A stretch of 64,000 nt of DNA from Neoscytalidium dimidiatum (lineage: Eukaryota > Ascomycota > Dothideomycetes > Botryosphaeriales > Botryosphaeriaceae), in the NCBI GenBank assembly GCA_037367355.1, contig CM074703.1, forward strand, positions 1,860,001-1,924,000. The letters are read 5' to 3'. Each line of letters begins with the position of its first letter. Position 1 is the stretch's first letter. The position numbers were made by a program, and so were the translations under genes. A model generated the notes under the pieces. It saw nothing but the letters and a program-made list of their open reading frames with translations, searched no databases and was not told where the DNA came from. Below, piece by piece: positions 35,606-47,072 of the stretch.

Positions 35606-36360
35606 CCACCATCACCGCGCCGGCGCCATCCTCCCCGGCTCCCCTGGCCACCCGCCCCTCCCTCCGCTACCGCCTGCCCCCCACCATCTCCCTCCTCACG
35701 TCCCGCCGCCTCTCGGCCTCCCTCTGGTCCACCCTCACCGTCTCGATCCTCATGTCCTCCCTCGACGCCGTCGTGCCGCTCCACGTGCGCACGACCTTCC
35801 ACTGGACCGCGACGGGCGCGGGCCTGATCTTCCTCCCGATCGTGATCCCGTCCTTCCTGGCGCCGCTCTTCGGCGCGCTCGCCGACCGCGCCTCGGCGCG
35901 CTGGCCCACCGCCGCCGGCTTCGCGGCCGCCTGCCCGTGCTGGGCGTGCCTGCGCTTCGTCGACGCCGACGGGGCGCGGCAGAAGGTGCTGCTGTGCGCG
36001 CTGCTCGCGCTGCTCGGCCTCGCCCTCGCCGCCGTCATGCCCTGCGTCATGGCCGAGATCACGTACGTCGTCGCCGCCAAGGAGGCCCGCCGCCCGGGCC
36101 TGTTCGGCCGCAAGGGCGCCTACGCGCAGGCGTACGGCCTGTTCAACATGGCGTGGGCGGGCGGCGCGCTGGTCGGGCCCATCTGGGCCGGCTACGTGAG
36201 GGACGGGGCGGGCTGGGGCACGATGGCGTGGAGTCTGGGGGTGTTGAGCGCGGCGAGCGCGGTGCCGGCGGCGTTGTGGTGTGGGGGGTGGGTCTTCGAG
36301 AAGAAGAAGAAGAAGGTGAGGGAGGGGAGGGTAGATGAGGAGGATGGGAGGGTGGAGTGA
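33924..36360 (+). CDS. MFS drug:H+ antiporter (DHA1, VMAT-like) with poly-Asn loop
   Basis: Exons 33924-34061, 34455-34533, 34620-34679, 34937-36360; 566 aa. About 12 membrane helices: SSAFICATVSIAVFTDIFLY begins TM1, DIFLYAVIVPVMPYTL follows, then WNSILIAVYGAALLAFSPICGW. Loop 2-3 has GWFSDHTTTRRLPLMIGL (the MFS G-x3-D-R-R signature variant); GRLLQGASAAVVWVVGLALL is TM4. The central loop is about 110 residues with 21 consecutive Asn. The C-half resumes at LWSTLTVSILMSSLDAVVPLHV and ends in a basic tail (EKKKKKVREGR). Substrate unknown. Introns 1 (393 bp) and 3 (257 bp) are long for this genome and each contains a copy of the hairpin element. Start could be 33924 or the next ATG at 33927. Confidence 0.85.
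34150..34217. repeat. Dispersed hairpin element, copy 5 (in intron 1 of the MFS gene)
   Basis: Left TGAAGTAGTCATATGAGCGC, right GCGTCAGGATGACTGCTTT. Complementary ends in an intron of 393 bp. Confidence 0.65.
34750..34817. repeat. Dispersed hairpin element, copy 6 (in intron 3 of the MFS gene)
   Basis: Left TTTAAGCAGCCGTCCGGGTG, right TTGGACGACTGCTTCAA, 68 bp, in an intron of 257 bp. Confidence 0.75.
35542..35604 (+). repeat. (AAC)21 coding microsatellite
   Basis: Twenty-one AAC codons in a row encode poly-Asn in the central cytoplasmic loop of the MFS transporter. Uniform codon use points to replication slippage. Confidence 0.95.
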
Positions 36361-39095
36361 GGGAGGCTTTGGTGGCGCAAGGACTCATTTGGATGGTGGG
36401 TTTCGACTCAAGGGATCTTGATTTTCAAAACGAACGTAGGTTGTTACAGAAGGCACGAGGAGAGAGGTACTAAGAAAAGTCATATGAGCTCTCTTCGGTT
36501 CTTGGGCGTCTGTTTCTACGCTTTTTCCGATCAGCCGCGCGACAGTTTTACTCAGAAAAAGATATGCTGCCTGAAATGACACACCAGCCGGTGGGTGTTT
36601 GCTTCTCAAGATGGACTCAAAGACGAGGATGTTCCGGTGATGGCTGGTGTATATTATGGTCTGCCCATCTGCAGATTGCGGGCTACGTAATTTCCCGAGG
36701 AGGAGGAGAAAAGAAGCATGATCACCTGAGGGCTGTATGTTTCGTATATTCAGTGATGTAGGATGCGGGGTATCTCTCAAGGATCTGTCTCCGCGGCGTG
36801 TGAACGAGGTTGAAGTATGCCCGGCACCTGGACGGTGTAAAGACGACATCCTGAGCCCAGTAGTGCATTAGCCAAATTATCAATTCGTCATGTATAAGAT
36901 GCTCAGTAGATAATACATTGGCATATTGCACAGTGATGTCAACAGCGCGAAATACGGCGCGTGAACTGTCCAATGAATAGGTAGGTGTGACGGCAAAAGC
37001 ACGCCGCAGGTCAACACCAGGAAGAACATCGTGACAGGATCATGAGATCATGGTGAGGACAGCGGCGACCAAGCACTGGTACAGGTAGCGACAGGTCACC
37101 GGCGACACCTGCCTCTCACTCCTTCAGTGAGCGGGAATTTATCTTCCTCAAGAGCCAGCTCCAGGCCAGCTACTCAACGAAGAAAAGAGCCTCAGAATCC
37201 TCTCTTCACTGACTCTTTCCCAGGGGAAAAAACGGTTTCCTGTTGCCAGGACCGACCAAAACCCCGACCTGCACGAGTCGATGTCCGCCCGAAGACCCTC
37301 GTACAGGTATGATTACTCTTGACCACTGCCGGCACTAAGTAGTGCCTGCAGTTGGCCAAAGGTAATACGCCAGCACTCAGTGTTGCAGGCGTCCCTTGCC
37401 CTTGGCAAAGAACAGTTACCAAAGGCAATTCGACCCTGGGCTCGAAGGGAAAAAAGAGGAGTTGGTGCAGGGGAGGAGGTAGATATTTATACGGAGGGTT
37501 TGGACGCATGGCCAGCAGCACGAGGCCAGGCCTGCATAAGCGAGGGGCTAGGCGTGCATTAGCTCGAGGCGCTAGTGGAACTGCAGGCCTGTTTCCTGGC
37601 CTTGTCTACCCTGGTGACTGGCTTGCTTGCCCTGGAAAAGGCAGGCATGACGTCATCGAGGCACATGTGGGAAGCTTTGCTCGCCCGCGCCGGCAGGCAC
37701 CAAGCCATGTACCTTCCTTTATTTTGGAAGGTGGGTTCGCCCCGCGCCACGGGGCTTCTGTTGCCTGGATCCTTCCCGTTCTGGCATGTTCCAGGCCTGC
37801 AGTTGTTTCCTCGCCTGGTGCCTGATGCATTCATTCCCACAGTAGTACATTCACCCATTGGAGTTTCTTTGCTATCTTTCACCCTGACTCAGCTTCAGAA
37901 CATCATCGCGCATGCATACTCCGGCGCTCAACTGTAGAAGACTCAGATTATGTTGCAGGCTAAGAGAAATATTACAGCACATCTCATTGAAGTCCCACTG
38001 GAGCTTTTGAAAATTGCCCAAGACGGCCATTTCTTCTCTCTACCGCTTGAGGTGACAACAATTCTTCGTACCTCTTAGCAGAGCTGTACAAAGTTTCCAT
38101 ATACACGCATCGATGGTCCCAAACTTGTGACCAAATTCTGACAAGTTTTCAAGTATTTCGTAAGCGGCTCTAAGAAGCCTGAAGCAGCGTAGCATCTCGG
38201 GGAGCCTATCAAACAAAGCAATGAGACCGTTATCTACGATTGAGCACAATATGTATATCACCAACGACGAGCGACGAGATGTCGGGTTCGCTTGTGCCGC
38301 GATGGCGGTCCCGTTCATGAACCGGTTGAGGACACTGACGAGATTCGAGAGGTTGTACGGATGATCGTACCTGCAAACTAGCTTGAGTCTCTTCATTGAT
38401 GCCATGGTGGCGTGAGAGGAGTCCTTGCGGGCTGCTGTATAGCTTGCCGGCTCGGAGGAATGCTCCGTTCTCTGTCTCGGGAAGGGATTGGTATGTGCTT
38501 CTCAGGCATTGCCAGTAGGACGAAATCATAATAGCGGTTTGTACATTCTTGAGGGTTGGACGAATGAGTTTTTCGACAGCCTTCGCTGGGCATAGCGCTT
38601 ACGCACCTGTTTAAACTGATTGGACAAGGTTGTGATTACACAAATGTCTCATTCGTAGCGGCATTAGCCAATACGGAAAAAGACACCTATCAAACAGCCA
38701 GATATCTGTCGATCACGGGTGCATTGACCACATGGGAAATATGTGCTATTGCACGTATGCCATAGGTTTGCATAGCTTTCAACATCAGTCATCCACACCA
38801 GGATGTCTTCCATCACTTCAAATGTTAGCTTCAAGACGTCTACTTCAGCTCCGGATGTAAATGTGATTTCGGCTACGAAAGAGAAAAAGGAGCAAGGCCA
38901 TCGAGCAAGGCCGCTCTCAGAGAAGATGTAAAGAAGCCTGGAGCCGTGTAGAGAACTCGAAAAAGAAAAAGAAAAGTGCAGGAAACCCCGAGAGAAGATG
39001 CAGAAACCCACAACCCATCGATCATCGACCGGTTCACCCGTGATCCACGTCGATACCCGTCCTCACTCCTCATCAAATCTCCGCCGCACCCCTCC
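36361..39095. other. Convergent gene-poor stretch, MFS / RCDE-1
   Basis: A 2.7-kb interval between two 3' ends. Part of it (37.09-37.83 kb) is strikingly rich in CCTGGC/GCAGGC/CAGGCCTG words. A minus-strand frame at 38405-38040 (121 aa, mostly helical, with YNLSNLVSVLNRF and LLRAAYEILENLSEF) might be a gene fragment, but I recognise no family. Otherwise nothing seen. Confidence 0.45.
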
Positions 39096-40553
39096 TCAGA
39101 ACCTGTCCCTGAACATCCCCCTACCCTTCTCCTCCTCTCCATCAGACGCCTTCCTCAAGCCGCCACCAGAACCGCCAGCCGAGGAACCAAAAGCCTGAAG
39201 TCCACCACCGCGAGCAGAACCAGCGCCACCGGCCATCGATACCGGCGGCAACAACGGGTCGCGCTCCGGCGTCCTCAAGCGCGGGGGGTACACCGGCCTC
39301 CGCCGGCGCTGCACGGGCCTGTAATCATCCGGGTTGATCGGGGGACCCTCGCCGCCGTACGGCGGGGCATCGGAAGGGCGCGTGATCCAGTCGGCGTCGA
39401 AGTCCGCCTTGGGCAGGGTGTCGGACAGCAGCCAGCGCTGGGGCTTCTTGCGCGTCTGCCAGCTCCTGCCGGCGGCGTCGTCGGGCAGGATGACGGCGTG
39501 CTCGCAGCCGGCGCACCAGAAGGCGAAGGGGTTGCGCGAGCGCGGGACGGGCGGGCGGCCGCACTTGCAGTAGGGGATGGTGACGTGCTGTCCGACGCTT
39601 TCGTCGTGGCCGCCGGGCCCGTGGTGTTGGGCGCGGTACGCGAGGTAGCGGTGGGCGAGGGGGGTGGCGGCTTCGTTCTGGTGCTGCAGGCAGAAGGTGC
39701 CGAAGGCGCCGTCGGTGCAGGTGCAGCCGTTGTAGCCGGGACCGTGGGTGGAGAGGGCGGATATGGCGCAGCGCTCGCACATGGCGACGAGGGGCCCGTC
39801 AGTGAGCATCTGGCGAACGAGCGGAGCGCAGAAGGCGGGCTGTGCCACCTCGCAGGCGCGGCAGACAAGGTGTTCGTAGGTGTGGGTGATTCGAGGGTTG
39901 GAATGGTGGTGCTCGTGAGGACAGACAAACCACCGATCGTCGGTGGAGTGGTGGGGGAGGTTGTGGATCTCGTCGCAACGGATGTTGCGTCGGAGGAGAG
40001 CGCTGGCAGGGTGTGGAGGTGCGTCGGAGTTTAAGAGCCACTCCCAGTACTCCTCCCCGATGTTCAACTTTTCACGGCCGATGTGCGCGATCGAGCCGTG
40101 GGTCTGCTTCAGGCAGTTATTATTCCGGCGAAACTCGCCGGGAATGCTGGCGCTGAGCCAGGCTCTCATGATGACGTCCTTTCGGAACGCCGCTTCCGGC
40201 GGGAACAGCAGCGTGTCCGACCAGCATTTCTGCTGGTCGGTCATCGCTGTGTCAGGCAGCAGTGGCCGGGAAAACAGCTGCCTCTCCTGAGCATCTGTCA
40301 GGCGGACGCTCGGGATCGACCGGTGGTCGATCAGCTGGCGCTGGCCGCCAGCACGCAACTAGCTGAAAGTCAGTGTAGAGAATGTTTGTGACAAGTGGTA
40401 GATGCAAGATTGCAGGCTTACAGCAACAACCGAGGGCCCAGCCAGCTCGCCGTATGGACCAGCGGGATGACTGGTGGCAGAACCACCAGCCATCCCGTAC
40501 TGGTGTTGGTGGTGGTGCGGGTCGTTGGAAGAGGACTCGCTGTGGGAAGACAT
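39096..40553 (-). CDS. RCDE-1: cysteine-rich putative zinc-binding protein, unknown function
   Basis: Exons 40553-40422 and 40358-39096 (intron GTAAGC...AGCTAG), 464 aa. Not a family I recognise, but three relatives lie within 21 kb. A short His/Ser-rich N-terminus is followed by the shared module: FPPEAAFRKDVIMRAWL, HIGREKLNIGEEYWEWLL, then RRNIRCDEIH near residue 170. A cysteine comb follows: VCRACE, MCERCA, NGCTCTDG, FCLQHQNE, YCKCGRPP, FWCAGCEHAVILP (to about 335). C-terminal 130 residues are Pro/Arg/Gly-rich. Eleven Cys plus one His ligands could hold three zinc ions. No signal peptide or membrane segment. Convergent with the MFS gene; same strand as RCDE-2 to -4. Confidence 0.8.
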
Positions 40554-41507
40554 GGTGCTGGCTCCAAACTCAGTAGAGCGATTCTCGTTACTAGCGGATA
40601 GAAGCGAAACAAATCAGAAGTGATGTTGGAGCGAATTTGAAGTGAAGTGCAAGTAGATTTCCAGTAGAATAAGTGCAGATGTGAAACAGGTTGAGAACGG
40701 AGGGGAGTGAAGTGACTGTTTTCTTTCTGTAAATCAGGAAACACCAGTGACTACTTACTAGTCCTCAGGAAAAAGATCGGCGAAGAAGAAGAGGACAGGG
40801 TTGGTCGCGTGCGGTAGATTTTATAATGCCCCCAGCGGCGCTAGCACGTTGAAGCGAGCACATGAACTTGGGCGAGGGCATGACGCAATGCTACACTACT
40901 GCTAACCGTGCCTGTCACATGAACATGTTTTCCATTATCTTCTGCATAGAATGCTGCCGAAGCTTCCACGTAGACTTGCTGGGCGCTGAACCAATCGCGT
41001 TCTACGACAGTGCGCAGGAAGAAATATCTGATTTCCTATTCTGGTAGCGTGTAGTATCTCTGATGGTCGGCCCTTCTAGAGAGCATCGCAATCAATGTTC
41101 CGCAGTTGATTTCATTGCTAAATTCAAATTGTATGCCCGCATATTGAGGTGCGGTGATGCGTTACGCGCATGCAAAACTTTGAAGTGTTGTGCCTTAACC
41201 AAGACGAGGAAAGCCAACGAAATTGCAGTGTAAGCTGCGCCACACCGGTTTGATCTATCTTGGTGTTGCCGGTTCAAAATAGGTTACGAATGAAATTCTA
41301 TGAAGAGCTTCCTTATTCCAAGCTTGACTTTGATTGAAGTGTTATCACACTGTGTCACCCCAGGAGAAGGCACTATACTATCCATCATTCGCACCGCCGG
41401 AAGCAAGCATGTGGCTAATCGTGGCCTAGATCTTCTTGATCGTCACGGCCTATCAAAGACCATTCCAGCTTGCCTCATCTGTTCGTTCTCCCAACTATGA
41501 AAACCAC
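40554..41507. other. Intergenic spacer RCDE-1 / RCDE-2
   Basis: Carries the RCDE-1 promoter on the left and the RCDE-2 3' UTR on the right. No other feature seen. Confidence 0.45.
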
Positions 41508-42944
41508 TTAGCCCTTCAACTCTCGCACACGCTCCTTCACCATAGCCTTGAGCCACGGCTTCACCTTCTCCGCTCCCACCCTCCAAACCGGCTCCTCCGC
41601 TGTCGGCAGTACAACTACCCTTTCACACCCCACGCACCAAAACGCCCTTGCCTCCGCGGCATCAAGCGGCTGCCTCCCACACCTACAATACGCAACCACC
41701 TGCTCCCCACCTCCCGGCGCGACCCCATGAAACCGCTCAAAATAAGCCTCCAACTTGGCCCCCAGCCCCTCTAAATGCGCGTTCCGATGCTCCAAACACC
41801 TCACCTCCTCGTCACACACGCACCCGCAAGCCCCAACCCCGCACTCCCTGACGGCCTCCCCCTCACACCCCGGACACATCGGCACCACCGGCCCGTACGC
41901 CACGACCCACCTCGCCCTCGCCGTCAACCTCTCCCCCTGCGCCGCCGCGCAGCCCTCGCACATCACAAACCCGCCATCCTCGACCTCCCACGCCTCGTGC
42001 CCCTCCTCGCGACACCGCGCCGCGCCCCCGCGCCCGCCGTGGCCCCCATCATCGCCGCCGCCGCCGCCGCCGACGCCGACGATCTCATCGCACCGCACCC
42101 GCTGCCGCTCCTCGACGCCCACCGGCGCCGCGGCGTCCCGCGCCGTCGTCAGCCACGCCCAGTACTTGGCGCTGACGTTCAGGGCGGCGGGGCCGGCGGC
42201 CCGCAGGGGCGCGGCGCGCCGCAGGACGGCGTCGCGGACGCGGACCTGCGTCGGGAAGGCGCGGAGCGGCCAGGTGCGCTTGAGGGCGCGGGTGGTGGTG
42301 TGGAAGGCGGAGGGGGGCGGGTGGGCGAGGGTGTGGGTCCAACGGGCAAGGTCGGCGGGGGAGATGGGGGCGGCGGCGGCGGCGGCGGAGGCGGCGGAGG
42401 CGGCCCTGGTGATGTTGGAGGGGGGAGGGGATGGGGTCGGTGGAGGGGGCGGAGGGGCCGTGTAAGGAGGGATGTATCGCGCGTGCGGCGGCGTGCGGGG
42501 GGCGTCTTCGTCGGCGTGGGTGGCGGCGAGGATGGCGTGGGAGAGCGCGGTGTAGGATGGGGAGGGCGGGTTCTGGAGCCTGTCAGTCAGGTTTTGGATG
42601 TGGTGGGCGATGGCGTCCCGTGCCTGTATTTCGGCATGGAGGTAGTGCGGTGCCGTCTCGTGCTCCGCAGCTGGACTCGTGGGTGGCACGGACACGTTGG
42701 CGTGGATGTCGTAGGAGCGCAACTCGATGGGGTAAGTTCCGCCCGTGGTGTTTGGGTCGTCAAGACCGTGTTCGCGCCTGTAGTCTTGATCGTCGCTGAG
42801 GAGTATCGTGGCCTCCGTGAAGTCAGCCGGGTTGAGGTCGGCGAGAGTGTAGCGCAAGGGTTGTTCCGTGTCGCTGTTCTGCTCCGACATGTTGGCTATC
42901 CGGATGAAGATTCTTTTTGTGGTCGATGAAAGCCGTTTGGGCAC
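41508..42944 (-). CDS. RCDE-2: cysteine-rich putative zinc-binding protein, unknown function
   Basis: Single exon, up to 478 aa; an alternative start at the second Met (MSEQNSDTEQ, 42890) is equally plausible. Residues 1-200 are variable, with Pro and Ala runs (PPPPPPTPSPPP). The shared module starts at HPPPSAFHTTTRALKRTWPL (about 205), then ALNVSAKYWAWL and ERQRVRCDEI (about 285), a Gly/His-rich insert, MCEGCA, MCPGCE, CGCVCDEEVRCLEHRNAHLE, YCRCGRQP and FWCVGCERVVVLP (about 447), close to the C-terminus. Compared with RCDE-1 it lacks the Pro/Arg tail. Composition is very GC-rich, so a long antisense frame appears; I reject that frame. Confidence 0.8.
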   Translation of the reverse strand: MPKRLSSTTKRIFIRIANMSEQNSDTEQPLRYTLADLNPADFTEATILLSDDQDYRREHGLDDPNTTGGTYPIELRSYDIHANVSVPPTSPAAEHETAPHYLHAEIQARDAIAHHIQNLTDRLQNPPSPSYTALSHAILAATHADEDAPRTPPHARYIPPYTAPPPPPPTPSPPPSNITRAASAASAAAAAAPISPADLARWTHTLAHPPPSAFHTTTRALKRTWPLRAFPTQVRVRDAVLRRAAPLRAAGPAALNVSAKYWAWLTTARDAAAPVGVEERQRVRCDEIVGVGGGGGGDDGGHGGRGGAARCREEGHEAWEVEDGGFVMCEGCAAAQGERLTARARWVVAYGPVVPMCPGCEGEAVRECGVGACGCVCDEEVRCLEHRNAHLEGLGAKLEAYFERFHGVAPGGGEQVVAYCRCGRQPLDAAEARAFWCVGCERVVVLPTAEEPVWRVGAEKVKPWLKAMVKERVRELKG

Positions 42945-43326
42945 AGGAATAGATGGAGAATGATTAACGTAAGTCTGAACGCCAAGTGTTGATTCGGCTG
43001 CGGGTTGATGGAGGATGGAGGTTTAAGCGCAGAGCCGGTGCAGCAAAGTTTTTCTGTATTTTGGGTGAGGGAATGAGAAGTCAAAACAGAATGATGTTTT
43101 TATATAGATAGTCTTGTGTTAAGCAAGGACGATTTTATTGTCTAGCATCCATTGTCCAACTACTTGCTTTATTCTGACAGGCAGAAGTAAAGACGTTATC
43201 ACGTGCAGGTGTTATGTCTATATGCGGTTTTGTAGCGGCTTAACTCATCCATGCATTTCTCTATCTACTTGCTGTTGAAACGATGAAAGATCTGAAAGTC
43301 CTGTCTATTCGTACGGAAGAGGTAGG
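42945..43326. other. Spacer between P450 and RCDE-2
   Basis: 382 bp holding the RCDE-2 promoter; both flanking genes are read to the left. Nothing else seen. Confidence 0.45.
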
Positions 43327-45212
43327 CTACGCCACCGCTTCAACCCGCTTCACCGGAGTGAGATGCACATACAGCGGACTCTTTTCCCACAGCAAGTAGA
43401 TCTTCTGCCTCTCCATCCAACCTCTACTCTCCTCCGCAAGCCTCATGTCGAAATTGTAGATGACGCGGGCTAATATCATCCGCATTTCTGCATATGCGAG
43501 ACTGCCATATCGATTGATCAGCAAACACTCTGTCAGAAACCTTTGCCCAGAGTGTTGAGAAGCCTTACTTTCTTCCCAAACAAGCTCGTGGCCCAAAATG
43601 AAACGGCTGGAATACTTCCAGCCTATCGGCCGCGAAGCGCGGATCGCCGAGGTGGCGCTCGGGGTGGCATTCGAAGGGGCGAGTGAAGTTGTTCTCGTCG
43701 TGGTACGTCGCCCACATGTGAATGGCTACAACAGTCTGCAAAGATTGTCAGTAATGCTCATATATGCGAAATGTTTTCCCCACATCCTCTGGGACGTAGT
43801 TCCCGACGATGGTCGCGCCACCTTTAGATACGACGCGCGGCAGGCCTGACGGTGTGGGTGGGTACAATCGCAGAGCCTCGTCTAGACAGGCTAGCATGTA
43901 CTTTAGGCGGCTAACGGCGCTGATGTTGATCTCATCCTCGCTGCTAAAGGCTGAGCGGACCTCCGCGGTTAGCTTCTCAAGCGCATGCGGGTTTGTTAGC
44001 AGCAGATACGTAACGCCGGAGAGCAGGGTTGCGGTCGTTTCTGACCCTGCAATAATGAGCGCGCTGGCGTTGGCTTGGAGCTGCTCCATAGGCATGTCCT
44101 ATGACGATGCGCGTCAGCACGCAAGCCCAAACGAACGAGCACGGCAAGGTGCCCAAGGACTCACCTTCTTCCTCAGCAACCCCTCGATCAGATCCGCCCG
44201 CTCCTTGCCCCACCCCATCCGCCTCTCCAGCTTCGCCGCCGTCAACGCATAATGCTCGCGCCTCCCCCTCTTCACGCTCTCGGGTATGCACCTGATAATC
44301 AGATCCGTCAACCCCGGAAAGAAGCTCGCCGTCTGCATCACCACGCCGCCCTTCGCGAGCTGGAAAATCGCGCGCACCCACGGATGGTAGTCGGACGTCT
44401 CCAAGCACCCGAACGCCTCGCCGAACGCCAGGTCGCCAATGACGTCGAACGTCGTGTAGTTGTACCACGACATGATATCCACCTTCGGGGCGCTGCTGCC
44501 GTCGCTTTGGCCGCCGCACCGCTCGTGGAGACGCGCGATCAGGAGGTCGATGTAGCGCGCGATCAGCGGCTCCTGCGCGCGCATGCTCTTGTCGGAGAAG
44601 CCGTGGGCCAGCGCGCGCCGCAGCGCCGCGTGCTCGTCGCGCGGCGCGGACACGATGTCGTGCTGCGCGGCCGCCGGCACGGGCTTGTAGAAGTGGTCCC
44701 ATTTCTGGAATTCGGACGCGCCGTGCTGGTGGCCCCTGTGGTGCGGCGTTTTAACTCTCTTCCATTCCTTCTTCTCTCGCTCTATCTTATTTCTGTCTCT
44801 TTGCTTTGTGGGTGGGGAAGAAGAGGAGCCATTTTGTCGAGGGGAATTGAAGAAAAGAAGAGGCGAGAGGTGGAGCAGGAAAACTTACATGATGTCCTTC
44901 CAAGCCGTACCAGCTCCTGAAATGGCCAGCTCGTTGGGTGCGATCCGGACAACGGGCCCGTAGCGTGAGTGTAGGGCGTGTACGTGGAAAGGCAGGCGAC
45001 CGGCGCAGAGATAAAAACAGTAAGGGATGCGGGTTGCTGCGTGCGTGAGGGGCCCAGGGTAGTGGCGGAGAGGATGGAGGAAGATGTTATAAAAGACTTT
45101 GCTGAGGAGGTAGAGCGTCGGCTGGTAGTGCTCATGTTAGTAATGAGCATGAGTATGGGTAGGAGATGCCTACCAGGCCGATGCTGGCTAGGAGAATCTG
45201 AAGAAGGGCCAT
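43327..45212 (-). CDS. Cytochrome P450, CYP65-like (isotrichodermin C-15 hydroxylase type)
   Basis: Six exons: 45212-45174, 45121-44889, 44735-44165, 44098-43784, 43735-43569, 43501-43327; 499 aa, normal for the family. An N-terminal hydrophobic anchor (MALLQILLASIGLPTLYLLS) leads to NIFLHPLRHYPGP and RYGPVVRIAPNELAI. VDIMSWYNYTTFDVIGDLAFGE is typical of CYP65-like fungal P450s. The I-helix AGSETT is at about 298, the ExxR motif EALR lies in DEALRLYPPTPSGLPR, and the haem loop FHFGPRACLGR has its ligand Cys438. All catalytic elements are intact, so it should be a working ER monooxygenase; the substrate is unknown. It lies between RCDE-2 and RCDE-3 on the same strand. Confidence 0.9.
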
Positions 45213-47072
45213 GACCGTCTTGGCTTGGCGAGGTAATTCAATGGTAGTAAGATAAGGACAATAGGGGGCAAGATTCGCAGAATTACTGTGACGGTAATAT
45301 GTGTACAGAGCTAGGAAGAACGGCGACGAATGGTGCGTGAGGTGTATTAGCTGTAAGCCACGCGAGACGTCAACGTCTTTATAAAGTTGCGGGAGGGAAT
45401 CCGACCAGCGCCACTTCTAACGGACGATCTCTCCGCTATCTTGGCTCAGCCACAGCCACAAGAAAGCACAAAAGACGGGCCGTAGCGCGGAAGTGAGATG
45501 TTTCGGGCATTCTGCAGATCAACTCCTTTTCAAGGACGTCGTCCAATTCTTGCTCTCTCGGATTCGGACGCACTCGCAGCGGGTCCAGAATGCGGACCCT
45601 TCCCAAGGCGCTCTCGTGCGATCCCATGTCGTTCAAGAAGTCGCGGCCCAGACGCTGTGGGGCCGAGAGAGCACGGGGCCTCTCCCGCCTGAGCTGTGAC
45701 TTGGCAGATCGACAGGAGGGACGAATGGTTGCGACGCTTTCTGACCGGCATATTCTTTCTGTCACAGGTATCTCCCTACGCCGGTACAATCATTGTGTAC
45801 TCCACGCCGGGTTTCGGTACTGAAGCGTTAGTGGCTGTTTCTTTTGCGGATCCAGATGAGGCGCAAACTGTGCACTCGTAATGGCACGAAGAAATAGGAA
45901 GAGAAAAATGCTGATTGGCCAGAGCAGTCTTCTGTGCTGGGATCAAAGACGGCACACCTCACCGATATCCGGGGATTTCTGAAACACAGTAGCCTGTTGC
46001 AAACCCGACCAGGCGAATCAAAGCGTCTTGAATCCGACAAGAGATACGGCGTAATGCGAAGCTCTGTATTGTAAAACTCTCTCGTACTCGCCGGGGCTCC
46101 ATTGGCTCAGTTTTCGTATTGTCCATTCGTCGCGAATCGCGGGAGCTCGGTCCGACCGATCTTGCGTTTGCTCGACGACACGTCGTTCTCTGGTCTTCGC
46201 TCTCTTCACAGCCTTCTCGCCACTGTTGTTCCCCGTCGCGAACTCACACGTTCTGAGATCAAGTCTGCAGCTGTCTTTGCACGTGTCTTCTACTTTTCAG
46301 TGCCGAGGTGTAGTTACTTGCCACCGGAAGTGGCATGCATCCGGCCTCCGAAAGGCGGATGTCTGGGGTGCTTCCCAAACATATTATCTTGTCCAGGAAT
46401 ACCGATAAGAGAGCTTAAGAGGAAGAGTCCTTGGAGTACGTGGAAAGCTGCTGATTAGAATCCTTCTCCAACGCAATGTTGATCATTGACTACCATATGT
46501 GCAAAACGACATCTTTTGCTGAGCGCCGCGCACAAACGACCTTCTCGGTACCTTCACCGAAACTTGCATCAAACGACAAAGTCTAGGTTTCTTTGTCTTT
46601 GGCGTATTTCCAATTCTATATACGCCATGCGAATCATCCTACAATTATTCGCTTCGTCGTCCATGATATCGTAGTCGTTCATACCCCGCATCTCTCCGTC
46701 ATTCATAACCCCCAATTCTTTTTTTTTCCCCCCCCAAAGGGAACCCTTCAAACAAGATACAGCTGCCACAATGCCCCTCAAGATGGACTCACAAGCTAGC
46801 TACCCTTCAAGAAGCAAAGGGAGCCTCCGCAGCTCGACAGACCCTGGCATCCCAAGCACAATAACCCTCCACGAAGAACCCAGAAAGAAAGCAAACAGCA
46901 AAGGAAACCCGAACCACAAACAGCCCAAGCCACCATCTCCCCCCATAACCCTCAAAATTGATGATCACAGAATCATCGCGGTGCCTTTACCACAGTTGTC
47001 GCTGAGGAATAGCACAAAAGAAAACTCCATCAGTGAGTCCACCCCATGCGCCCTCATCCCCTCAAACTCCCC
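45213..47072. other. Intergenic stretch RCDE-3 / P450
   Basis: 1.86 kb containing the P450 promoter (left) and the RCDE-3 3' region (right). A plus-strand 116-aa frame at 46771-47121 is Ser/Pro-rich and unsupported. No repeat recognised. Confidence 0.45.

Noticed and set aside
34914..36338. 474-aa plus-strand frame overlapping the MFS gene, with poly-Gln
   Set aside because: Alternative frame of the AAC microsatellite and a GC-rich exon; Arg-rich, lacks membrane helices.
38040..38405. 121-aa minus-strand helical frame
   Set aside because: Composition is protein-like, but no family recognised, no start context and no paralogue; mentioned only in the intergenic note.
38976..40034. 352-aa plus-strand frame opposite RCDE-1
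   Set aside because: Shadow frame; Gly/Val-rich low complexity without recognisable domain.
41775..42929. 384-aa plus-strand frame opposite RCDE-2
   Set aside because: Antisense shadow with long Gly/Arg runs caused by high GC; the minus-strand frame has the shared motifs.
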